Below, piece by piece: positions 22,272-34,500 of a DNA stretch of 64,000 nucleotides. This stretch comes from Flammula alnicola (Eukaryota > Basidiomycota > Agaricomycetes > Agaricales > Strophariaceae): positions 372,001 to 436,000 of the forward strand of contig JADNRV010000002.1 of NCBI GenBank assembly GCA_015499995.1, read 5' to 3'. The first letter of the stretch is position 1, and each line of letters begins with the position of its first letter. The notes below the pieces were generated by a model. That model was not told the origin of the DNA. It saw only the letters and a program-made list of their open reading frames with translations, and searched no databases. The translations under genes and the position numbers were made by a program.

Positions 22272-22582
22272 TACCAGAAGCCTGAAAGAACCTGTTTTGT
22301 CTTGTGAGATATTTGACCTTTATGTGGAGCTTACCCTTATTATCATTTTCTATGACTATTTGATTGTACGAATACATAACATTTGTACTGACAAGCAGAG
22401 GAAATTATGCGAACTTTCGAATGGATTTGCCGTGATGTGACATATATATATATATGATAATATGTAGCACCGTCTTCCTATACATTCTCTTGACCTGAAA
22501 TAATATCTATGTACCTAAGAAAGCAAATTCACACATACATATACTATTCCCCGATGTGCCAGCTGACTTTCAAAAGTCATTC
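22272..22582. other. Convergent 3' flanks of LSB5 and DIA4
   Basis: AT-rich spacer between convergent genes. A short (TA)n tract at about 22443-22456 is the only notable sequence; polyadenylation signals for both genes should lie here. Confidence 0.5.
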
Positions 22583-24174
22583 CTAGTCTGATGCATCATC
22601 CCAGCGCACAATATCCCTCTGCTTTCCGCCAATCCAAAATGGCCTAAGCGCGTGAGGTAGCCGCAAAGCGACAATTTCGCTTTCGTCGTTGAAGATGGTA
22701 CCGTTCTCCAAAAGAGCGACAATTAACCGTGGAATAGCTGCTGCCGTCCCATTCAAAGTATGTGCGAATGGGAGACGCGTGGGCATTGAATCAGAGGCGC
22801 TTCCTTGTGGGCGATAGCGAATATGCAGGCGTCGAGATTGGTAATCTGTGCAGTTGGATAGCGAAGATACTTCGCCCCAGGTTCCACGCCCGGGCATCCA
22901 TGCCTCGATGTCATATTTCCGGTAGGCACTAGCGCCCAGTTCTTCGGTAGGCATATCTAAAACCCTTCGAATACTTTTATGAATATTGGTTGCTAATGAA
23001 AAGGCAAAAGAAAACTGACTTGAAAGGTAAATTGAGGCCCTCGAGAATGGACTTTTGGATTGATAGCATCTCTTCCATCATGTCCTCACTCGCGTCTTCG
23101 GCGGTGACGGCGAAAAGCTCCACTTTGGTGAATTGGTGCACTCGATATAGTCCTCGGGTATCTGCTGATCGGGCCCCTGCTTCGGCGCGGAACGCATGTC
23201 CAACACCAACAACTTTGAGAGGCAAATTTAGTGACGAATAGACCTTGTTGGCAAACGTTCCGCTAAAGGAATTTCTGAAGTCCCGCTAATATAAGTTGTG
23301 GAGAAAAGGGATTTGTGGGAGTGATATGATACATATGGGATACAGGAGGATCCGCATCGTCCCGCGGCTGGAATCCGCATCTGACAGCAATGTCAGAGCG
23401 TACCACGTCGGGTGTGATTACAGGACTGAAACCTCGTTGGATAGCAATCGACATGGCGTAATTTGTCAATGCAAGTTCCAGCAGTGCTGCTTCATTGCGC
23501 AAAAAGTACCATGACGTTCCTGTAACTGTTGAACCACTTTTGAGATCGAGAAGTCCAAAATGTTCGCTAATTGTCACGTGGTCGCGTTTTATGTCGGCAG
23601 GGAGAGGGCCAGGTCCATGGGTCGAGAGCGTTACTGCAGCAGGTTCGGGTCCTAGAGGAGATTGAGGATGTGTATCGTTCGGGAGGGAGAGAGCTGAGAG
23701 AAGGCATCTCTGTTCGGCGGCGTCCAGTGTCGCTTCCAGCTCCTTCACCTCTGCTTTGAGCTTTGAAGCTTCAGAAATAGCTGCTTGTCGTTCGGTATCG
23801 TTCGCACTGCGTCTCACTCTCTCCCCAACAGCCGAGCGCGCGTTGCGTTTGGCATTCAATTCCGTTGATATCCGTTTCCATTCGCTGTAACTCCGTGCGA
23901 CAGTTGCGACAGCGTCATGCGGTAGTCGTGCCTTTCGGTTTAGAACATTCAAGGATTTTGAGGTGATATTTTCAGATATGTTACGATAGTCGAGCCTCGG
24001 CGGTGGTAACTCGCTCGTTGGAGGTTTCGTTGAATATGTGCACCTGCAAATTCTCTTGCCTCAGGTCAATAGTCAACGACGAGAGTAAATGCCTGATAGA
24101 AGATAACTCACCAAATAAAGGGGTCCAATTATGGAACTAATAGCTGGATGACAAGAACGCGTCCGAGACAGCAT
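22583..24174 (-). CDS. DIA4: Seryl-tRNA synthetase, probably mitochondrial
   Basis: Charges tRNA-Ser; class II synthetase. Exons 24112-24174, 23020-24054 and 22583-22964 encode about 493 residues. The Arg/Ser-rich N-terminus ([14 protein letters not shown]) suggests a mitochondrial presequence. The coiled tRNA-binding arm (about residues 60-140) precedes the catalytic core: [41 protein letters not shown] (motif 2), and motif 3 [11 protein letters not shown] with [18 protein letters not shown]. Around 23259-23281 the frame shifts twice; adding one A and one G restores [16 protein letters not shown], which contains the TxE serine-recognition motif. An alternative splice (AT|GTATCA to TTTAG) keeps the frame but would delete that motif, so I favour two missing bases. 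Confidence 0.85.
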
Positions 24175-24358
24175 GATTATTCAAGTTGTTCGTTAGTCCA
24201 ACTTCTGAAGGAAGTCGAAAGGAATTTGATATTTTTTGCCGCAAGCGTGGGCACAATATTTGATGTCCATGTCGTTACCAAACATCGTCGCGGTGTGACC
24301 GATCGTGACGAAGCGCGTTTGACCCGTTTCTGCTCATCCAAATCCAACACCGCCCATA
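24175..24358. promoter_or_regulatory. Bidirectional promoter of DIA4 and RFC4
   Basis: A 184-bp spacer between divergent start codons. An ACGCGT box (24157-24162) lies just inside DIA4 exon 1, 197 bp upstream of the RFC4 ATG; a GCGCGTTTGAC sequence lies nearer, around 24314. Confidence 0.4.
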
Positions 24359-25756
24359 ATGAATAAGGCAGCAGAGACCCCATATGAACTTCCATGGTGC
24401 GTTCCTTATAATATGACTCGGAGTAGTTAGACGCTGACCTAGAATTATGTAGGGTTGAAAAATACCGGCCCTTGATACTCGATGATATTGTTGGGAACCA
24501 GGACACCATTGAACGTCTCAAAGTCATCGCTCGGGATGGAAATTGCCCACATATCATCATATCTGTAAGCTTTTCATTTGATACGAAATCTATCTCCCGT
24601 CTCATAGAAGTAGGGCCTCCCTGGTATCGGTAAAACTACGAGTATCCACTGTTTGGCGCATCAACTACTTGGAGACGCGTACAAAGAGGGCGTGATGGAA
24701 TTAAACGCGTCTGACGAACGGTAGGTTTCCTTGCCTCTTACCTGTATCTATTCTTACACTTCCCTAGTGGCATAGATGTCGTGCGAAATAAAATCAAAGC
24801 CTTTGCTCAGAAGAAGGTGACCCTTCCACCTGGCCGCCATAAAATTGTTATTCTAGATGAAGCCGACAGGTCTGTCCTCCTTCTCTAAGAGCATGACATG
24901 CCTCTTAATTTCTGCAGTATGACCCCCGGAGCCCAACAAGCACTGCGTCGGACCATGGAAATCTTCTCAAACACGACACGTTTTTGTCTTGCGTGCAATA
25001 TGAGCAACAAGATCATCGAACCTATCCAAAGTCGATGTGCCATTCTTCGATATGCCAAACTAAAAGACCAAGAGATTCTCAAACGGTTGTTGGAAATTTG
25101 CGATCAGGAAAAGGTCTGCCGCGACTAGAACTTATGGTCGAATCTTTCACTTACCAAAGACGATCCAGGTGGAATACAGTGACGATGGCCTTACTGCGCT
25201 TATATTTACATCAGAGGGCGATATGCGACAGGCAATTAATAACCTCCAGTCTACGTACTCAGGTTTTGGCTTTATCTCAGGGGACAACGTCTTCAAAGTC
25301 TGCGATCAACCACATCCTATCACCATTCAAGCTACCATTCGCGCCTGTCTAAAGGGAGACATCGACACAGCACTGGAGAAACTAAACGACTTATGGACAC
25401 AAGGGTACAGCGCCGTTGACATTGTCGTTACCATTTTCCGGGTGGTAAAGACCTTTGATGAGTATGATTCACCCATCCTTTGTTTTTGACAGTCGCTGAA
25501 TCTCATCTAGAATGCCTGAATACACCAAGCTCGAATATATCAAGGTCTGTTCCCTTCTATTCTCAAGGGCGACATATGATGAACGATGCTCTAGGAAATC
25601 GGATTCACCCACATGAGAATTTTGGAGGGAGTAGGTACACTTATACAACTCGCGGGCCTCGCTGCTCGTCTGTGCAAAGTGGTTCGTCATCTTCCTTGCA
25701 TAACCTAACCAAGCATCTAACAGGTTGATGAAGCATATAAAGCAAGACTCGCTTAA
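24359..25756 (+). CDS. RFC4: Replication factor C small subunit (yeast Rfc4 / human RFC2 type)
   Basis: AAA+ subunit of the clamp loader that opens PCNA and loads it on primer-template DNA. Nine exons (24359-24396, 24453-24564, 24614-24720, 24768-24869, 24918-25113, 25169-25461, 25511-25544, 25595-25681, 25724-25756) give 333 residues. Motifs in order: [18 protein letters not shown], Walker [28 protein letters not shown], Walker [19 protein letters not shown], the arginine-finger region IEPIQSRCA (SRC), and [20 protein letters not shown]. Overall sequence is closest to human RFC2. The third exon begins after AGTAG, which avoids an apparent frameshift at the P-loop. The last intron is only 42 nt. 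Confidence 0.94.
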
Positions 25757-26199
25757 CGTTCCGTGATTTTATTGAGATAGTGTTTGCACTTTCTCCAGAA
25801 CACTGGATGCATACTTCTACAGGCCGGCTGATAGGGTCCTCCATCTCGTTTTTCTGATGAGGCCCGAGTAATTGTGTTACTTTGCTGCCTGCGAGTCATC
25901 GACCTCGGGCTTTCTTCTGAACATGAACCTCCCATATTGCTCTGAAATTTATCTATGTAGCTATAATCCGTGTATTTTATAATTCAGTCCAGCTTACGTT
26001 AAAACGTAAAATAGACGGCCCCGTGCAAAGTAAGAATAAAATGCTTTCCGCCGCGCCTCAGGGTGTGATTACATAGGATGTGATGACAAATTTGGCAGTC
26101 ATATTAGCAATCTCACTGTCAAGCTGCAGACTCTTTTTCGAGGTTTGTTGCTGAATAAATCATGAGGACATCTGCTCTCATGGTCATTCCCTCTCAACT
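25757..26199. other. Intergenic region between RFC4 and CFD1
   Basis: No gene is seen; it holds the RFC4 terminator region and the CFD1 promoter. AT-rich sequence lies around 25960-26050. Confidence 0.45.
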
Positions 26200-27145
26200 A
26201 TGACATTTCAAGAGACAGCGGTGACACGACGTTTGCAAAATGTCAAGCACGTAATACTGGTCCTCGCAGGCAAGGGTGGGGTCGGAAAGTCGTCGGTCTC
26301 GACTCAGTTAGCCCTGAACCTGTACAATTCCTCACCGAATGCGAAAGTCGGCATCCTCGATGTTGATCTTACAGGGCCTTCAATCCCCCGCATGTTTGGG
26401 GTCGACGATAAGGGGGTCCACCAGAGTACCGATGGATGGGTCCTGTTTATGCCGACGGATCTAACGCAAGGTTAGCTTGCATGAGCGTCGGATTCCTCCT
26501 CAAGAACAAGGGCGATTCGGTCGTATGGAGAGGACCCAAAAAGAATGGGATGATTCGACAATTCCTCAGCGACGTGCGGTGGGGAGAGCTTAACTACTGG
26601 TCATTGACACGCCTCCAGGTCTGTCTTCGTCTTCTATTCAACATGACCCTGTTCTCTCTGACAGAATTTTCGCAATGCAGGGACTTCCGACGAACATTGT
26701 CTCTTATGGAACACCTCGCAGGCATCCATTCACGTCTATCAGCCGTCATCGTTACAACACCTCAGGCGTAGCTCTTATGGACGCGATGAAATGTCTTTCA
26801 TTCACCCGTGCTGTGAATCTCCCAGTGCTGGGTCTGATAGAGAACATGAGCGGATACGTCTGCCCATGTTGTGGAGAAATCAGTAATGTCTTCTCGACTG
26901 GAGGAGGTTCAGAGATGGCACGGAAAGAAGAGTTGCGCTTTCTTGGAACATTGCCGGTGGATATCGAGCTTGTCTCGGTTTTAGACGGTGGATTCAATGG
27001 AAGCGAGGACGTTGAAGTTGTGCATGAAGACGAGGGAAGTTCGGGCTTTCCTCTGCTCAGACGGTACAACAAGACACCGTCTGCCAAATTATTCCAGGAA
27101 ATTGCGAAGGGCGTCCTGGAATCATTAAATGATAGAGATAGTTAG
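26200..27145 (+). CDS. CFD1: Cytosolic Fe-S assembly scaffold CFD1 (NUBP2), frame broken
   Basis: P-loop NTPase that, with NBP35, forms the scaffold for cytosolic and nuclear iron-sulfur proteins. Present: [20 protein letters not shown] (P-loop), [60 protein letters not shown] with the conserved CxxC cluster-ligand site, and [10 protein letters not shown]. One intron (26619-26680). The frame changes four times, at about 26442, 26598, 26697 and 26767; each is repaired by one added base ([38 protein letters not shown]). Protein-level conservation on either side of every break is excellent, which points to consensus errors more than gene death. The C-terminal insert [18 protein letters not shown] is unusual but in frame. 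Confidence 0.85.
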
Positions 27146-27461
27146 TGGAATACAAGACGCCGGCCGGGTGAAGAGCGGCTCGTATGTTGTAAATGCCATG
27201 GACAGAAATGGAACGCCTCGTTGCAGGTTGGTTGATCCCCGATTTGGGAACTGTAGTCTGTTGACATCCGAACACGACGCGACGTTGAACGCTTCGTGTG
27301 TTCTCTCCCTTCTTCCCTCATGTCCCCCTCCTAGGAATCTCCCTTTCACATCGCCTTTCTGTTCTTAATCCCCTACGGCTCGCATTACTTTTTTTTTTTT
27401 TTCTTACTTCATGATCACTGCGTCTAGCCCTGCGCCACGCCCCCATTTGAACGCATAACAA
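27146..27461. other. Intergenic region with a poly-T tract
   Basis: Short intergenic spacer between co-oriented genes. It carries pyrimidine-rich sequence (27300-27360) and a poly-T run at about 27389-27401, 60-70 bp upstream of the next ATG, typical of fungal promoters. Confidence 0.45.
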
Positions 27462-29146
27462 ATGCAGTTAACACGCCCAGTCTCACATCCTAATCCAAAA
27501 AATCAGATGGATGACCAGCCGTATACCACCGCAGACGAGGATCCCTTCAGTGTCCAGCCTTATGTCCAGGAAGCCCTCGCCAAGACTGTCCAGACTGTAA
27601 AGCATAAGCGGTCGAGCATGCTTGACAAATGGATTACCGAACAGCAGGCTCAATCATCTGACAACCACTCAGATATTCTATCACCACCGGAACCATATTT
27701 TGCAATGTCTCCCCCGTTTGCATCGTCGAGCAATCCATATCTTGCCTATCCCGATTTGCCTCGTCTATGCTCAGATCGTACGAGAACAAAGAAGGAACCA
27801 GATCTAGACTCGGAGTCCATAAACAGTTATGACCTTGTTGATGATGACGACATTCCATCCAGCATACCCGACGAACCTTCACAGGAGGTATGTTGAGCTC
27901 AGCACCATTTATGAAGTTTAGTCTAACATGCATAATTTTCAGGAGCCCGCTACTCCCATTCCTCAGCGCACCCATAAATCCTCGAGGCATTCAATTACTC
28001 CTTCATTCCGGACAATCAGTCTCGGTTTCCGCTCGAATCCTCCCAGCTCTCCTTCATCGACCAACATGGAGGCTGCATCTCGCGCGCTTGCTAGGTTATC
28101 CTTCTTTCCGCGCACCCCGCGTTCCAGCACCGGGCCCTCGCTGGCGGACACAACAACACCGCCACAACACAACCGCTCTTCGAGTCTTTCTACACTCACC
28201 TTCAGCGCGTCGCACCAACCCACAAAGTTTCCTCCGGCTGCGACATCCTCAAAGTGGCGGCCCACCGTTCTGGGACATTTTAATCAATCATCTGCTTCTC
28301 AGATATCAATAGGAACATCTGAAGCACCTTGCACTCCATCACGTCCGAGTATTTCGTCTGGCGATACTTACGCCACGTCGACTACCTCGCGGACCACAAC
28401 AACCCTCGATAGTAATATACCCACAACACCGTCCAAGATCTCCCTCTTCGATTCCATCCGACTGCGCAGCAACAAATCACCAAAATCGGTGTCAACTTTC
28501 TCCGTCGCCTCTACTTCATCTGTCCGGCTATCGACTCAGACGACAGCAATCGTGAACGACACACCGACTCATGGAACTGATTACTCCAAGGGTTCCATGT
28601 CATCCCGTCGTATCCCATTCGCACCACGGCCTGGCTCCGTCCTTGATAATCGTGACAACGAAGACGATCTCGACCCCCCTCCTACATATCGCTTCAATAA
28701 GCACGAATCAACGCGGCCTATGATTCCTCATTCATCTAGCGGAACTCTTAACCGCGTCAAGTTTTCCTCCCTGAATTCAAGGACCCATCGGAAGAAAAAG
28801 AAATTGATTATCAGCGGAGTTGGCGTTACCGAAACCCGGAAGTTTGAGGGCATCAAGCGATGGTGCGAGGTAGAGCATTTCAATCTCTATTCGCTTCGAA
28901 TTGTTTCTCACTATTCGGATTCAGAGCTTTGGCGAAGTGCGCCAGATCAGCAGAATGCCTAACGGAGACCTCCAAATTGACTTCCGCGACCCGGAAGTAG
29001 CAGATACGGTGCATATTTTTATATGTGGCTGTCCATCCATTTTGTTGACCCGAAATTCCCTATAGGTCTGCCGTGTGCGTGCCAAAGTATTTATTGCCGG
29101 TGTTGGCAGTGTACAATTATCTTGGATCGCTGGCAACAAGCGATGA
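27462..29146 (+). CDS. Ser/Thr-rich protein with C-terminal RRM-like fold
   Basis: Four exons (27462-27887, 27943-28869, 28925-29008, 29066-29146) give 505 residues from the first ATG; a second in-frame ATG at 27507 is possible. About 400 residues are Ser/Thr/Pro-rich and probably disordered. The conserved part is the last about 95 residues: KKKKLIISGVGVTETRKFEG, IKRWCESFGEVRQISRMPNG, DLQIDFRDPEVADTVCRVRA and AGVGSVQLSW. The beta-alpha-beta pattern with KLIISGV and IDFRD resembles an RRM, though aromatic RNP residues are poor. Introns 2 and 3 fall inside this domain and must be removed to see it. No specific function can be named. Confidence 0.75.
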
Positions 29147-29644
29147 AACTTTTATTTATTTATTCACGCACCAGCATCTTCTTTTCCTTCTGTATGTATC
29201 ATTACTTCTGATTCGTTACGAACTTGATGCCCCCACGACCTTCGAGATTTTTCAACAATTATGTGGTAAGTCAGCGTTTGACCCTCTTGATGGGTTGATA
29301 TCTGACTAACGCGATCTATCTTCAGAAACGCAAAACCGTATGCGCTCCCTTCATTCTTCATGGACCTTCTAGATAAACCCATCGAGACATCTCCCATATG
29401 CATCCATCGACTCTCTATATGCATCTTCCATTTGTACTTTTATCGTACAAGCCAACGTCTTCCATCTAATACCACGAGAGTTTTCAACTTGTACTAGTTT
29501 TGTAGTTGAAAGCCGATTTTGAGTAACGACGTCATCGCCGTGAAGTTTCGATCGCAAGTTAACAAGTGGCGATCAATCGATCACAAATTTATTTTTAGAG
29601 TTACGACCGAGTCTTGATTGAGTCCCACCCTAACTGTATTACTC
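29147..29644. other. Intergenic region, no gene seen
   Basis: About 500 bp between co-oriented genes. No recognisable coding motif; the promoter of the lipase gene lies at the right end. Confidence 0.4.
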
Positions 29645-31302
29645 ATGTCTTCTCCTTTCTCCTGCACTAACAAATATGACCCTGTACCGCTTGTAATCGT
29701 TCAAGGATTTCTAGGAACTACGGGCGTTGTTTCTTGGGATTACCACATCAACAAATTTGGCCCGAATTCGCTTGAACGTAGAAAGATCATTTTACCAAAG
29801 TATGTACAATTCGTTTGCAAAAAAAAACTTGGTGACGGAGGGCAGTGCTTAGTCTGACGCATTCGTTAGCATAGGACCTGTAAGCTCTCTTCATGATAGA
29901 GCTTGCGAACTCTACTACTCCCTGGTTGGAGGTAGAGTCGACTATGGAGTCCAACACAGTTTGACCCATCGCCATGCTCGTTATGGCCGCACATTTACCA
30001 AGGGGCTGTACCCAGAATGGTCTAAAGAAAACCCACTACATTTCGTGGGTCATTCCATCGTGAGTAATACTGAGTATCTATTATCCGCAAGTGGCGTCGG
30101 ATCACCTGACAGAGCACTGTACGCCACACAGGGTGGACCTACAATCACCAAACTCCAACATCTCTTGCACGACAGTCATTTCGGTGAGGAAGGACATCCA
30201 GATATGATTCTTTCCATTAATGCAGGTAACGATTCAATCTCATAGCATTTACAATGTGTTCAGATTAATTTAAACTTTCAAAGTCTGTTCACCGTTCAGA
30301 GGGACACAGCTCGTCTACACTTTAGGCGAGAGCACAACGGCAGCGCCCAGTGTCCATCCATTTTCAGTCGGCTCGATGCTCGCAAAGCTCGTTCATGTGC
30401 TTGCATACCTATCTCCAGTGCTTCCTTCTATATTTGACGTGCACGCGGACGCCCGGTCGTTCTCTTACCGTGAATCTTCTCCGGCTTCCCTTGCGCGACA
30501 ACTATGGAAGAGTGACTGGGCCGAGTCCACCGATGCCGCTCCGTACGACATGACATTTCAGGCGGCCGAGGAGCGCGAAACTTCCCTTGAAGGTCGTGTG
30601 TATCCCAATACATTTTACCGAAGTCACGTTTCTCGCATGGTAAACATTCGTCGAATCGTAGCCGGCAGTTGTTCCGAGAAACTAATCGAGCGCTTAATTA
30701 TAGACGTGTAAAATGAATTCGGATCCGCGCGACTATCAACACCGACCACGGAATATCTTTTCATTTACCCATAACTTGCTATATTTTTGCTCGAAATCTA
30801 TCGGCACATTTGATTACAATCTCCTTGAACCGCCACCGTCTTTCTCGAACCAACGAAATGCAGGGCTTGAAATTATAGAGGAGCGGTTGGAACAAGGGAA
30901 GCCTGCCGTGCATGAAATACAAGGAGAAGACTATTGGGCAAACGATGGTGTCGTACCTATATTCTCCCAGTGGCATCCACTTCCATGTCGGTGAGTTGAC
31001 TTCTTACTGTAACCTTTACCTTGCACACTCTGGGCTCAATCACAAATAGTATGACGACATGTGACCATCACAAAGGCTTCGGACTACAGCCATTTGAGAA
31101 AAGAGCGGCAGGCGACGACACGAGCTGCAATCTTAGGCCCCACCCTGGTAATTGGACCGTAATAACGGTAGATGATACCAACCATTTATCACTAATAATA
31201 CCTGGACTCTTCCGCGAGAACGTATACCAGAGAACATTCTGGACAGAGTTGGGACATTGGTTAGACACAGTAGAGAAATGTACTTCGGTGGATAAGCGCT
31301 AA
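29645..31302 (+). CDS. Lipase of the bacterial family I.5 / staphylococcal type
   Basis: Alpha/beta-hydrolase with the signature of Gram-positive (Staphylococcus, Geobacillus) lipases. Six exons (29645-29799, 29870-30059, 30132-30225, 30284-30639, 30704-30990, 31050-31302) give 444 residues. Seen: PLVIVQGFLG (oxyanion loop), GPVSSLHDRACELYYSL, GGRVDYGVQHS...HARYGRTF, the nucleophile elbow HFVGHSIGG (formed across intron 2), SPFRGTQL, GTFDYNLL, NDGVVPIFSQWHP and DDTNHLSLI, which supplies the catalytic His. No signal peptide is visible, so the enzyme may be intracellular. Substrate is presumed to be acylglycerols by family. Confidence 0.85.
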
Positions 31303-31512
31303 GCCATGACCAGGTTTGTTCGCTCTGTAAACGAATGATAAACGAAGAGTACATAGTTTCGGTAAGATGCTAATGGTGCAGCAAAATCCTGCATAAGAAA
31401 GGATGGGGATCAAAATAAAAAGAAATACGTAGAGCATGTTTTTGTGGTTATGAAAGCGAACGATAAAATGTTTGAATGAAATGACTGATACGCGAAAAAA
31501 AAAATTGGGGTT
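31303..31512. other. Convergent 3' flanks
   Basis: AT-rich 210-bp spacer between the convergent lipase and RRM genes. Confidence 0.5.
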
Positions 31513-34500
31513 TCAACGAGGACCATTCCATTTATTCCAATCAGCAGTCGTGAGTGCAGGCTGGGCTGCAGAGTCCACTAAATCTGATGGTTGAATATGG
31601 GCGGAGGTATGCAAGTGGCCACGAGACAGTCGCCCATTATACGGCCGAGGATGGTTATGGTGGCGAATGGAGCCGTAGTTCTGCTGGGCTTCACGCCGTT
31701 GTCCCTGTCGGCGAAAGGAAGGGGATGGAACGTTGAAGTTGAAGGAATTATCAAGCCCGTGGAGTGGCGCTGGTGAATGTTGGAAATCTGAAAACTGCTG
31801 GGAAGCACCTGGAGAAAATCCGGAATTTTTGACTCGACCTTGGCTTGGACTGGGATATATAATGTTGTTCGGCTGAACATTACCCAAATCATAAGGGTAA
31901 GGAGATGTGGAACCCCATCTTTGGGGGACCACGTTAGGAAGATGGTTGTCCGCCGGCGCTGGTGCCCTTCCTGAACCAGTCATGTATTGGTCAAGGGCTT
32001 CAGGTTGATAGACCGCGACCAGAGTACCTTGCTCGTTTTGGATGAATCCCGTAGGTATCAAAGGCGCCTGGGTCGTCATCTGAGGTGGTTGCCCTTGATC
32101 AACAACCGCGGGTCGTGGAAGGACGGTAGGGTAGGGGATGTAGGACTGAGCGAAATAAGGTGAGACATGGACTAAGGGCGATTTTATGTTGAGAGACTTA
32201 CAGCGTATACGCCCAAGTGCGGCCAGTTGGGTTGGGCCCCCATTGCCGCTCCGCCTGCGTCAGAGCTTGGTGGGCTGGCAAGAGCCCGAGGAGGTTGGTG
32301 GGGCGCTGCCGCAGAATAGACAGGATAGCCAGAATAGTAAGGCACCTGATACGGAGCTTGAGCCATATACGGTTGCATCCATGGCTGTGGCGGGAAATAA
32401 GGTCCATGTGACAAAGGATATGCGTAAGGCGACGTTGAAAACGGGCCGCCTGCTGTAGAGACTGACGACCCCAGGGAAGAAGGCTCAGGCGTATGCGCCA
32501 GAGAGACTGGCTCATCATACCATTCGCGGTATTTTTCTGTCGGTGGAGAGTTTCTGGTGGTTGTTGAGAGATCTGAAGACGAAGGGGGGAGCTCCTTCGA
32601 GCCTGGGGCCAAATGGCTATCATCCACCGGAGATCTGCTGATAGAAGGAAGCGCCCCTGCCAACGAGGAAAGCTGTATTTCTAAGACATTGTTGGGATCT
32701 TGAAAGTTAGATTTTGCGTTTTCGTTTTGGACTTGAATAAGCATTTGGTCCTGTCCATCGTAAGGTGGTCTGTAGTGGAATCTTCGTTGAATACCAAAAT
32801 GATTTTGGTGAGGCCTTCCACGCGCGCGTCCATATTTCCAGTTGTTTCTCGGTGGGTTACAGTCCCGAAGCTGCACTCGCATGGCGCGGCCGTCGTAGAC
32901 GCGGTTATGCTAGATTAAATAGGCGTCATAGTCTGAACACTATCACGTGAAAAGGAGTTACTGACCTCCTCAATGACAGCCCGAGCAGGTGCTTCGGCAT
33001 TGTTAAATTTAACGAATGCAAAGGCAGCACAAGAATTTACTGAAAGAACTTGAGATTTTACTGAATTAAATAGGGGGTTAAAACTTACGAGGGCGAACAA
33101 CCTTCACGCTTTCTAAACCCCCGAACCTTGCGAAGAAATTTCTGACTTTCTCTTCATCCCAGGCTCCAGGACCAAACATCTCGAGCCCACCAACGAACAA
33201 AGTGGTTGGGTCGATTTCTCGATCAGGTCGAGGACCTTTGAATGAGTGGTAGTTCTCCTTCACATCGAGGCCTTTGTAGGTCATGCCCTGGGAAGCATCA
33301 ACATCACAGCTCGTTGGGGTGGCGGGAAATTGCGATCCAGGTGTTATAGGAGTGATCGATGTCGTGTCCAGGGCTGGAGTTTGAGGCATATACAATTCCT
33401 GAACTCCGCCTTCGTTCAAGTCGTTTAGATTATCAGAAATTTTCCTGTTCGAATGAGTTAGGCTTCTGTCCAAGGTTGGGAAGGGTATCGTACTCTGCAG
33501 ATTTTTCTTCCATATCTTTGATGTCATTCACTATTTCCGCAGCATCTTGGTCCGTAACCAGACTGGCGTCTGGCGAATAGCCTCTGTCCGCCCACGACAT
33601 TCGACAGATAGCCTTAGGTGTAATCTTTTCCTCCTCAATTGGTAAGGCTGGTGTGTCGCCCTTCCTCGTCGTTGAGACATTAGCGTCCTCCGCCAATAAA
33701 TCGTAAACCGAGGCACGACCACTGTGACCACGTTCCAAGGAAGCGCGTGGCGACGTTAGGTCAAGGTGACAACCTATGTCTGCGCTAGGGATATCTGGGC
33801 CCTCCATCGCCTCTCTTGATAACTGGCATTGAGGACTAGCACTTCCATTCGAAGACATGAACATCTGCGATGGGATGGCTTGATGCTGCACATGAAGGGA
33901 ATAGGACGGAGACGAGTTAACGTGACTATAGTTGGGGTGGGACGTCTGGCCAGGTAAAACTGGTTGATGAGCCCAGGTGACTGTAAGATGAGGCACCCTT
34001 CTGAGAGTCTTAATAGCCTTTTAGATCGATCAAGCCGTTTGAAGACTGCGAATGTAATTACCATCAGTGCGCTGACGCAATCATCTCGATGCTCCCATTT
34101 AATTTCCCAGCATACGTTGTTCATCGTTGGAGAACGAGGGGCATTATGTGGCGCTGGATATGACATATACGCAACGCTGGAGCCACCTTCCGCGTTTAAG
34201 CGCACGTTTTCTTGAAAGACATATTCAGTAGTTAAAGAGGTATAAAATAAAGCTTTGCACTAACCTTCGCCGGTCCTCGGGACCAGCAATGGACTAAATT
34301 TTTCCAGAGGACCAAAGTACGAGGTTAATTTGCGCAAAGTCTGAAAAAACAATGCGCATTTATGAACAAATAATAGGATATAAAAATGAGATATCTTACC
34401 TCTTCATCAAATTTCAAAGGTTGTAAGAAAATGACATTGTCGAGAACACAGGCGCCAGAAGCACTGCCCTCGCAGTTCTGTTCTGCCTGGACGGCGTCCG

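Noticed and set aside
24611..24632. Apparent one-base insertion at the RFC4 P-loop (GGGCCTCCCTGG).
   Set aside because: Placing the acceptor at AGTAG gives exon start GGC CTC CCT and the normal variant [10 protein letters not shown]; the frame then runs correctly to the end.
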